NCBI GenBank assembly: GCA_947476045.1
Contig: CANJNZ010000039.1
Coordinates: 1 to 42,571, forward strand
Length of the DNA stretch: 42,571 nucleotides
Origin: Chthoniobacteraceae bacterium
GTDB taxonomy: Bacteria; Verrucomicrobiota; Verrucomicrobiia; Chthoniobacterales; Chthoniobacteraceae
Reading direction: 5' to 3'
Made by a program: the position numbers and the translations under genes. Position 1 is the stretch's first letter. The number at the start of each line of letters is the position of its first letter. The notes beneath the pieces are model-generated. The model did not search any database, was not told the origin of the DNA, and was given only the letters and a program-made list of their open reading frames with translations. Positions 8,231-16,200 of this stretch are shown here, piece by piece.

Positions 8231-10585
8231 TTAGCAGCAGCGGTTCGGCGATCTAAACTGCCGCTCTGTCGCGCTCAAAAAAACATTGCGCCTGGCTTTT
8301 GTCGGATCTTTCGCACACTCGCACGCCTGTGCCGCACGCTCGCGCTCGATGGCTGACTCACCGCTGAGCTCCTTCAGCAACAGCGCGCCGAGAGCAATCG
8401 CACCCATCGCGGCAGTTGGATTCGCCGTCGCCTGGCCGGCTGGCAGCCACACAGGCTCAGTCTCGCTTAGCTTCGGCTCACGGGTGCCACCGAGCAGACG
8501 CATCCACTCGCGCGCGCTAAGTCCTACGATGAGCGCGACGAAAGCGAGAAAGGTGCAGGTGACGGCTGCATCAAGCTTGTTGTTGAAAAGTGCATTCCGG
8601 TTTGCTGTGAGCGCTATTGCGGCGTTCGCTGCGGCGGTATCGTCCTTCGCATCAGCTGCGGCTTTTTCCAGCGCGGGCATTTTCTCCGCAGCCTCGCGGG
8701 CCATTTGCAGAAAACCCAGACGCGGCCGTTTCGCGTCTGCCTCCTCGTGAAAAACTTTCTGCAAGCCGGCAGTCATCGTAACGGTGAGCAGCCAGCACAG
8801 CGGAAGAAAAGTGACAAGTGTGAGCGTGGGGCGCTGCCTGCGGTTGAGCGCGGTTTTCAAAAGGATCGTGGTGCCGAGACATAGCGCGATACTCGCGAGG
8901 AGTTGGTTCGCAATGCCGAAGATGGGCCACAGTGCCTTCACCCCGCCGTCGGGATCCTTCACCCCTGCGATGAGAAAAAATCCCCAAGCCGCGACAATGA
9001 TCGCGCTGGCGATGAGGCCGGCGAAGACGTTGCTCGTGTCACCAAATTTCTTCGAGATGCCGCTGAGAGCGTCCTGCAAAAGATAACGTCCTACGCGCGT
9101 GCCGGCGTCGAGCGTAGTGAGGATGAAGAGCGCCTCAAACATCAGCGCGAAATGATACCAGAGATCGCTGCCCACGCCGCCGGTTAAGCGTGCGAAGAGG
9201 CTCGCCATTCCGACTGCAAAAGTCGGCGCACCACCAGTGCGCCCGAAGAGGGACTTTTCGCCCATCTGCTTGGCAAGCGCGTCCATTTCGGCTTTGGTTA
9301 CGGCGACGGGGCCGGTTTTCCATCCGCCGCTGCCATCGGGCGTTTGAACTGTAAATCCGCTTCCAGCGATGCGCGCCAATGTTGCATCGGGAGTGCCGGG
9401 ACTGTTGATGGCGAGGTATTCTCCCGGAGGCAGCGTGCATGCGGCGATGAGTGCCATCAGGGCGACGAGAGATTCCAAGCACATCGCGCCATAGCCGACG
9501 GAGCGGGCGTGACTTTCACGCGTGATGATCTTCGGCGTGATACCGCTGGAAATGAGCGTGTGGAATCCGCTGATCGCCCCGCACGCGATGGTGATGAAGC
9601 AGAACGGGAAGACCTTCCCGGGAACTACAAAGCCGGTGCCGTCCACAAATTTGCTGATCGCGGGCATCTGCAACACGGGCAGCATCACGAGCGTGCCGAG
9701 CACGAGTGCAAAGATGGTTCCGAGCTTCATGAACGTGCTGAGGTAATCGCGCGGAGCAAGCAGCAGCCACACCGGCAGCACGCTCGCAAGGAAGCCGTAG
9801 CCGATGATGCACCACGCGACATTGATATCGCTGAGGTGCAGCGCAGCGGACCACGCCGGCGACTCATGGACAAACTTACCGCCCCACACAGCGAGCAGCA
9901 GCAGCACGACACCGATGGCTGAGACTTCCATTACTTTCCCCACGCGGAAAAAGCGCAGATAGCCACCCATGAAAAGCGCGATGGGAATGGTCGCGCCGAC
10001 GGTGAAAATGCTCCACGGACTCTCACCCATCGCTTTGACGACGACTAGCGCGAGCACTGCGAGCAGGATGACCATGATGGCCAAAATCGCAACGAGCCCG
10101 ATGCGGCCCACAGTGCCGGTGATCTCGTCGCGGAGCATCTGTGCGAGCGAGCGCCCGTCGCGCCGCATCGAGGATGCGAGAATGATGAAATCCTGCACCG
10201 CGCCGCCGAGCACGACGCCGATCAAAATCCAGAGCGTGCCGGGCAGGTAGCCGAACTGCGCCGCGAGCACCGGCCCGACAAGCGGCCCCGGCCCGCTGAT
10301 GGCCGCGAAGTGATGACCGAAGACGATCCACTTGTTCGTCTTCACGAAGTCGCGTCCGTCCTCGTGGATTTCGCAGGGCGTTGCGCGGCGGTCATCGAGC
10401 ATCAATACTTTTGCCGCGATCCACTTGGAGTAAAAACGGTAGCCTATTGCGTAGGTGCAAAGCGCGGCGGTGAGGATGTAACCAGAGTTCAGCGGCTGAC
10501 CGCTTTTCAGTGCGATGCCTACATACGCGCCTGCGCCGAGAAGTGCGACGATGGACCAGATGAGAATGGAGAGGGCTTTTTTCAC
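8231..10585 (-). CDS. cstA: CstA family carbon-starvation / peptide (pyruvate) transporter
   Basis: Polytopic inner-membrane protein of the CstA family, whose E. coli members (CstA, BtsT) take up peptides or pyruvate during nutrient limitation. Recognisable blocks are the N-terminal GYRFYSKWIA, the family hallmark GHHFAAISGPGPLVGP (90-105), GAVQDFIILASSMRRDGRSL, the FHTLISSGITPK motif and the DAGTRVGRYLLQD motif in the second half. Many hydrophobic helices span the length. At 784 residues it is longer than typical CstA; the excess is a hydrophilic helical insertion (roughly residues 610-670, Ala/Lys/Asp-rich, between the last helices) and a charged tail ending in a Cys pair. Some 120 bp separate it from the upstream serine hydrolase gene, so it may have its own promoter. 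Confidence 0.95.
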   Translation of the reverse strand: MKKALSILIWSIVALLGAGAYVGIALKSGQPLNSGYILTAALCTYAIGYRFYSKWIAAKVLMLDDRRATPCEIHEDGRDFVKTNKWIVFGHHFAAISGPGPLVGPVLAAQFGYLPGTLWILIGVVLGGAVQDFIILASSMRRDGRSLAQMLRDEITGTVGRIGLVAILAIMVILLAVLALVVVKAMGESPWSIFTVGATIPIALFMGGYLRFFRVGKVMEVSAIGVVLLLLAVWGGKFVHESPAWSAALHLSDINVAWCIIGYGFLASVLPVWLLLAPRDYLSTFMKLGTIFALVLGTLVMLPVLQMPAISKFVDGTGFVVPGKVFPFCFITIACGAISGFHTLISSGITPKIITRESHARSVGYGAMCLESLVALMALIAACTLPPGEYLAINSPGTPDATLARIAGSGFTVQTPDGSGGWKTGPVAVTKAEMDALAKQMGEKSLFGRTGGAPTFAVGMASLFARLTGGVGSDLWYHFALMFEALFILTTLDAGTRVGRYLLQDALSGISKKFGDTSNVFAGLIASAIIVAAWGFFLIAGVKDPDGGVKALWPIFGIANQLLASIALCLGTTILLKTALNRRQRPTLTLVTFLPLCWLLTVTMTAGLQKVFHEEADAKRPRLGFLQMAREAAEKMPALEKAAADAKDDTAAANAAIALTANRNALFNNKLDAAVTCTFLAFVALIVGLSAREWMRLLGGTREPKLSETEPVWLPAGQATANPTAAMGAIALGALLLKELSGESAIERERAAQACECAKDPTKARRNVFLSATERQFRSPNRCC

Positions 10586-10706
10586 GGACTTGCTGGAGAG
10601 TTATTCGTGCGAAGCACTCGCTGCCAGCCGCATTTATCAGCTTTGTATTTTGCTGGGCATGGACGAACTGGCGATGCCCCCTCTCTGCCGCTGGACAGCG
10701 CTAGTC

Positions 10707-11840
10707 TCACGAATACAGCGCCTCTACGAGACTGATTGCTTTTGGACCCGGCATCACGCCGGGTTCCATTTGATTCATCACGTAGGCGAAGGCGATGCGA
10801 TGTTCCGGATCGGCGAAAGCATGACTGCCACCAGCACCGGGATGACCGAATGCCCGCTGCGACGGGCCGAAAAGCGTGCGCGTCTTTTCGCCGGATGGCG
10901 AAACCGGATCGCACTGAAAGCCGGCGGAGAAAGCCGTATCCATCAGCAACACGCGGTCGTCGCCTTGCGCGAGCGGTGTGCTCATCCATGCGAGCGTGCT
11001 TGCTTGAAAATATTCACGCCCATCGAGTGCGCCACCATTCGCGAGCATCGCGTAGAATTTCGCCAGCGCGCGCGCAGTGCCGATGCCGCCAAAACCGGGG
11101 AGGGACGCCGCCCGCGCTTCGGGTGTATTCATCGCTGCCACGCTATGCAGACCAGCGGGCGAAGCGAATGCGCGAATGGTGAACGAACCCGGTGTTGCGA
11201 ACGCCGTGTAAAAACGGTCACCCTTTGGCGGCGCAGATTTCGCAGGAAAGATGGAGGCTACACGCGAGTGCTGCTCAGTTGGAAGACCGATCCAAAAATC
11301 CAGGCCGAGCGGCTCCGCAAAATGCGTCCGCCAATAAGCGCCGAGCGTCACGCCCGAGAGACGACGCACGACTTCATCGAGAAAATATCCGAACAACCTC
11401 GGTGCATATCCATGCCCGGTGCCCGGAGTCCAACGTGGAGCTTGCGCCGTAATTGCCTCCGCGACGGCTCCGTGAGCGAATACAGACGCCGCTACATCAA
11501 GCACCGGCAGTCCGGCACTATGCGAGAGTGCCTGCGCGAAGGTGATCCTCTCTTTACCTGCGGCTGCAAACTCCGGCCACACATCAGCGACACGCGTCAT
11601 CAAATTCAAACCGCGCGCCGCCATCGCGTGCAGCACGCACGCCGCTGCCGGGCCCTTCGTCGCGCTCCACACAAGCACCGTCGTGTCTTCGGTCCACGGC
11701 TGCGACTCGTGTCGGTCTCGCCAGCCGCCCGCGAGGGAAATCACCTCGCGCCCATCCTGCCACACGCACACAGACGCGCCGAGTTCGCCACGACTGGCGA
11801 AGTTCTTTACAAAAGCGGCACGCAATCGTTCGACATCCAT
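10707..11840 (-). CDS. Beta-lactamase-fold serine hydrolase (family VIII esterase / EstB-like)
   Basis: The 377-residue protein has the class C beta-lactamase/DD-peptidase fold. The catalytic S-x-x-K motif is S59-A-T-K62 in LVWSATKGPAA. The usual second block follows (LSHSAGLPVLD, 106-115). The Tyr motif is Y145-A-P in GTGHGYAPRLFGY, a Y-A-x form common in EstB-type esterases rather than the Y-x-N of true AmpC enzymes. Near the C-terminus HPGAGGSHAFADP replaces the KTG motif, again typical of esterases. No clear signal peptide is visible, so it is probably cytosolic. It likely hydrolyses small esters; beta-lactam resistance is not implied. It is transcribed toward cstA and divergently from the PH-domain gene. 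Confidence 0.87.
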   Translation of the reverse strand: MDVERLRAAFVKNFASRGELGASVCVWQDGREVISLAGGWRDRHESQPWTEDTTVLVWSATKGPAAACVLHAMAARGLNLMTRVADVWPEFAAAGKERITFAQALSHSAGLPVLDVAASVFAHGAVAEAITAQAPRWTPGTGHGYAPRLFGYFLDEVVRRLSGVTLGAYWRTHFAEPLGLDFWIGLPTEQHSRVASIFPAKSAPPKGDRFYTAFATPGSFTIRAFASPAGLHSVAAMNTPEARAASLPGFGGIGTARALAKFYAMLANGGALDGREYFQASTLAWMSTPLAQGDDRVLLMDTAFSAGFQCDPVSPSGEKTRTLFGPSQRAFGHPGAGGSHAFADPEHRIAFAYVMNQMEPGVMPGPKAISLVEALYS

Positions 11841-11941
11841 CGCCCGGAGGAAAACGAAGCGGCAGCCTCCCTGTCAAACTACGCACTCAAAAATATATGT
11901 GTGAACTTTCTAACGAATAGCACCCGCACGCGTCTTACCCA

Positions 11942-11995
11942 TTGTTCTGGGGGGAACAACAAGCACCGTCGGCAGGGTAATGGGCCGGCGGTGCT
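11942..11995. promoter_or_regulatory. Strong hairpin in divergent intergenic region, preceded by short inverted repeat
   Basis: Within the 210-bp divergent spacer lies a TTGTTC-N6-GAACAA inverted repeat (11942-11959). Almost directly after it comes an 11-bp stem, AGCACCGTCGG (11962-11972) pairing with CCGGCGGTGCT (11985-11995) with one G-U pair, around a 12-nt loop. The structure is 56 bp before the start of the PH-domain gene. It could be a 5'-UTR regulatory hairpin, an operator pair or a REP-like repeat; no T-tract follows, so it is not a canonical terminator. Confidence 0.5.
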
Positions 11996-12050
11996 GAAGT
12001 CCTTCTCCACGCACTTGCCACTACACCGCTCAATCGCTAGCATTCCGCTC

Positions 12051-12566
12051 ATGCCAGAAGAACCCATTTGGAAAGGCGCATCATCGCACTGGAAAAACTT
12101 CCGCGCCTATCTCCTCTCATCACTCACCGTCCCACTCAGCATCTGGCTGAACTTTTCTGCGACCACCAGCCCCTGGATTTACCTCCTCGTTTTAATCGGG
12201 GCCGTTTATGCGTTCTGGCGCTGGCTGACTCTCATCACCACCAGCTACCAAATCACAAACGAGCGCCTCATCACCACCACAGGCATCCTCACAAAAGTCA
12301 CCAACCCCCTCGAACTCTACCGCGTCCGCGACTTGCAGATCATCCAGCCACTCTGGCTGCGCATTTTGAAACTGCACAACATCCATATCATCACCACGGA
12401 CGCATCCACCGCCGAGGTCATCATGGACTACATCCCCACCTCCCTTGAGCTTGCTGAAAAATTGCGCGCCAGCATCGAAGCCTGCCGCAAAGTGAAAGGC
12501 GTTCGCTCGCTCGATATCACCGGCGAACATGCCGGCGACCACCCTGACGCTCATCTAGCAGGCTGA
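12051..12566 (+). CDS. Bacterial PH-domain membrane protein (YdbS/bPH2-like)
   Basis: The 171-residue protein has two N-terminal hydrophobic helices (about 18-34 and 42-60) followed by a bacterial pleckstrin-homology-like domain (about 62-140). The landmarks are YQITNERLITTTGILTK, then LELYRVRDLQIIQPLWLRI and IHIITTDAS, a layout typical of YdbS/YdbT proteins ('x-Y-x-I-T-x-x-R-L' followed by 'E-L-Y-R-I-x-D'). The C-terminal tail is helical and charged. The cellular role of the family is poorly defined. ATG 12051 is chosen because everything upstream in the same frame is antisense to the serine hydrolase gene. Its 3' end overlaps the convergent endonuclease gene by 16 bp. Confidence 0.85.
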   Translation: MPEEPIWKGASSHWKNFRAYLLSSLTVPLSIWLNFSATTSPWIYLLVLIGAVYAFWRWLTLITTSYQITNERLITTTGILTKVTNPLELYRVRDLQIIQPLWLRILKLHNIHIITTDASTAEVIMDYIPTSLELAEKLRASIEACRKVKGVRSLDITGEHAGDHPDAHLAG

Positions 12567-13189
12567 CGCTCGTTCAGCCGCAGCATCCGTGCGACGAAAA
12601 GCGTTCGCGCATAAAATGCGTGCGACCGAACGCCATGACCCGGCCCTTTCGTGCGGGGTTGAACGAGGCTCCCCATCCAGCCCGTAAGCCCCTCCGCCCC
12701 CGCATCACGCAGAGTTTTTTGCACGAGTTCGTAGTCGGCCTGCACTTGCTTGAAAGTTTCACCATCGCGCAAATCAAACGAACCCACTTTCAGCAGCACC
12801 GAGCGCGTGTACTTTTCATCCACCCACTCCCGTCCACAGACCAGCAGCGCACGCAATTTGTCGAGCAGATGACTGTGCTCAAAAGGCGTCTCCTTCACCT
12901 CCTTCGGATCGATCATCGTAATCGCCATCGTCTCCTTCACGCTCAGCGTGTCCTGTGGCGTGCGCACCAGCGGCACGACCTTTAGCTCCCATTCGCCGAA
13001 ATCCGGCCCCTGCAAATTATCCTGCGGATGATCCAGCAACCGCTCGATGAGTTGCCCCGCCCATCCTTTGTTTTTGCGCCCGTTTTTCCAGACCGTCACG
13101 CCGCGTTCGTCTGCTAGAGGACGCAGATCTGTTCCGAGGAACGGCTGCAGTTTTGTGATGGCTTCCTCACGAGTCACAGGCGGAGGCAT
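12551..13189 (-). CDS. Orphan MutH/Sau3AI-family DNA endonuclease
   Basis: The 212-residue protein aligns by eye with the MutH core: NKGWAGQLIERLL (40-52) corresponds to the DKGWVGMLLE block of E. coli MutH, and PDFGEWELKVVPL (62-74) to its D-x6-E-x-K metal site. Predicted ligands are Glu49, Asp63, Glu68 and Lys70. The loop between Asp63 and Glu68 is two residues shorter than in E. coli MutH. Later segments (QDTLSVKETMAITMI and LLDKLRALLVCGREW) also fit the family. MutH nicks unmethylated GATC during mismatch repair, while Sau3AI-type relatives are restriction enzymes cutting GATC. No Dam-like or other methyltransferase, MutS or MutL gene is in the window, so the role is open. The start at ATG 13189 gives the full domain. 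Confidence 0.8.
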   Translation of the reverse strand: MPPPVTREEAITKLQPFLGTDLRPLADERGVTVWKNGRKNKGWAGQLIERLLDHPQDNLQGPDFGEWELKVVPLVRTPQDTLSVKETMAITMIDPKEVKETPFEHSHLLDKLRALLVCGREWVDEKYTRSVLLKVGSFDLRDGETFKQVQADYELVQKTLRDAGAEGLTGWMGSLVQPRTKGPGHGVRSHAFYARTLFVARMLRLNERQPAR

Positions 13190-13256
13190 ACTCGATAAAA
13201 CACGACGGTCAAATGCACAGTCCGTCCGATCGATCTATTCATCGTGTGTCGAAATA

Positions 13257-16200
13257 TTACTGCTTTTTGGATTTCTCGGCGATGACCCGGTAGTAGGTCT
13301 CCACGGCCTCGCGATACTCTTCGGAGATTGGCAGGGAAATTCCTTTATTGATGTCTTCCGCCAATTTCGGCGGCAGCTTGCCCCATCCACCTTTTTTCAA
13401 TTCGGCGAGTTCGGGCACGGCTCCTTGCGATTGAGGAGCACCGTCGAGCTTGGAACCTTTTTCGGATTCCTCTTTTGGCATAAATGGGCCTGGCATTCCG
13501 GGCATGAGCGCCGGCTTGGATGAGCGGCTTTGGCGCATGGCAGCCATGGCTGATTGAGCCATTGCTGACATCGGTCCTGGAGGTCCATCTCCGGGCGGTC
13601 CCTGCCCCGGAGGGCCTTGTCCGGGTGGCCCCTGTCCTGGCGGGCCCTGTCCTGGCGGGCCCTGTCCGGGCGGCCCTTCGCCGGGCGGGCTTTGTGCAGC
13701 AGCGGCAGCGGCTGCAGCGGCGGCGGCGGCTTCACTGAGTTGCTGATCCAGTGCATCCAGCGCCTTTGCAAATTCCTGCTGCTCCGCAGATGTCGCATCC
13801 GAAGGCATTCCTTCTGCACTTTCACCCGGCTTGCCGCCTTTGCCCGGTTTTCCACCTTTGCCCTCTTGTTCGCCGGGTGGTGGTGAGTCCTTGGCCTCCT
13901 GCGCGGATTTTTTGAGCGCATCCACTTCCTCTGCTAATTCCGTCGCTGCCTTTTGCACCGGCGCTTGAGCTTCCGCTGCCTGCTTGGATTCACGAATCGC
14001 CTTCTCCGCTGCTGGCACGCTCTTTTTTGCCGTCTCGTCGATTTGCTTGGCTACGCTCCCGAGGCTTTCCGAAACGTCGGACTTTCCGAGACGCTCCGCG
14101 TGACGAGCGGCACGAGCCACATCGGCTGCTGCCTCCGACGCATCGGCCTGCACTGGAGCCTGCTCGATCGCTGCCTGCGCCAGAGCGGAATTCTTCGGCG
14201 CACCCTCTGCAATTTTCGCCATCGCCTGCGCTCGCTCAATGGCGTCGCGAGCGGCTGCATCAACCTGCTGAGCAGCTTCGATTGCGAGGCTGGATTTCTC
14301 CGCAGAAAGAGTCCCCTGCTCGACGGCTGAAATATTATCGGCCTGCTTGTCGCCGCCCTTTTGCGCTTCGGTTTTTGAGTTTTCTGCAAGCGCCTTGGAT
14401 TCATTCCGAGCCTGGTCTGAAGGCTGGACCACCGGCGGAACTTTTTGAATCACTGCATTGGCTTCGAGAACAATGTCCTCGGTCTTGCGGCTTTCATCAA
14501 GACGGCGGGCGGCCTCGACAAGTTGATCTGCCGTGAGAACAGCAGCGGATGTTTTTTCGACGGCCACACGGGCGCGATCCATCGCCGGCTTGTTAGCAGC
14601 CTGCTCCACGAATTGGCGGGCACTAGCCGCTGCTGTCTGTGCATCCCTTGCAGAGGCCGCAGCGAGCTTGGCTGCTTCGAGTGCACTGAGTTGACGCTTT
14701 GGATCTTTGTCCCGCGCCATGCGTTCGTTTACTTTTCCAGCCGCCAAAGCCTCGGCTTTCGCAGCGCGGATGAGTTCTTCCAGACCGATGATTGCCGTCT
14801 CTTTGCTAATCTCATCCAGCTTCTGCGCCATCTCAGGGTTCGTTGGCAGCTTTGCCTCCAGTTCCTTCAGCAAATCCTCGGGACTCTTCGCGTCCATCTC
14901 CGCAATCATTTCCGCTTTCGCGAAATCCTTGTCGAGTTGGTCTTTGATTCCCAAATCATCCTCCGCCTTACGCAGCGCGGCCCGGGTATCTTCGGGTTTC
15001 TTTCCCTGCTCCAGCGCTTCGTAGTGACCGCCGATGAGAAACAACGCCTCCACGATTTTCTGCTCATTCTCCACGGCCCGATCCAAGTCGGTCTGCTGCT
15101 GCGTTGCGTCCGCTCCCTGCGTCACATCCTGTAAAGCCTGCACTGTGGCTGGCGGTGGATCTTTGAGCATCGCCAGTGCGTCATCCGCATCGCGCATCCG
15201 CTCACGCTGATCTTTTTTCAAGATGCTCTGCTCGTTGGCGTCGGCGCGGATGAGATCCTTGAGTGTATCAATCTTGCCGTTGATATTCTGCTGTCGCGAA
15301 AGCTGCGGAAGAACCTCGTTCTTATTCTCCTCGGGTTTGGTCGTGGTAGCCTTGCTTGCGGATTGGTTGGAATCCTTCTTCAACAATGCCTCCTCCTTCG
15401 CAAGCGCGAGCGCAAGTTCGCTGATGCTCGGCGTGAGCTTGAGTAAATTTTTCCGCGCGGCATCCATCGGGCCGCGCAAAACTGCAAGCGATGCCCTCAG
15501 CTTGCCGGCAACCTGTTCCAGTTCAACTCGCGCCACTCCCGGCGTGTGTTTGGATTTCCGGCGCTCGCCCATTTCAAAAGTCAGCGCTCGAAACGGCGCG
15601 CTCGCGGGAATTTCCGCCAACATCACTGAAGCAGCCTCCACGGCTTTGCGTGCTTCTGGGTCCTTCAATGCAAGCTGTTTGAACTGGCCGGGTGCCATCT
15701 GCAGGCGGGTCGAAAGCCACGCCCAATCACGGGGCATCGTCGTGCGTGCGTGAGGCATCCGCACTTCCCATCGATCCAATGCCACGAGTGCAGCGATGCC
15801 CTCGATGAGTTCCTGCAAATTGTGTCCGGCTTCCAGAATCTGCATGCTTTGCTCCAATACATCCAGCCGGGCGGCGGTCTTCTCCGGGCCATCTCCCGCA
15901 GCGAGCGCAAATATCGTCGGCGAAGCCACGCTGGCCCGGCGCAGGTCGCCCACAAAGGAATTGTCGGCCCTGGCACGCACTTCCTCGAGGTCAGCATGCG
16001 CTTTGAAAATATCGCCCAGCGCATTCCATCGGCCCTCGATCAATGCCGCGCGATCCTGCCCGAGCTGACTCCAATTTGTAATTCCAGCCGTGAGATCATG
16101 GCGCAGCTTTTCCACACAACTCCATGTGGGTTCCAATTCCTCGACAAAATACTGGTGCATACTTCCCGCCATCAAAAGCGGTGTCTCCAAACCGCCGGCT

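Noticed and set aside
10707-11840. Antibiotic-resistance class C beta-lactamase
   Set aside because: The second and third catalytic motifs have the esterase forms (Y-A-P and HPGAGGS) and no signal peptide is evident, so EstB-like esterase is a better reading.
10515-12050. Plus-strand frame continuous with the PH-domain gene, extending 512 codons upstream
   Set aside because: It runs antisense to cstA and the serine hydrolase, both well supported, and its product is Arg/Cys/His-rich without motifs. Only the part from ATG 12051 is real.
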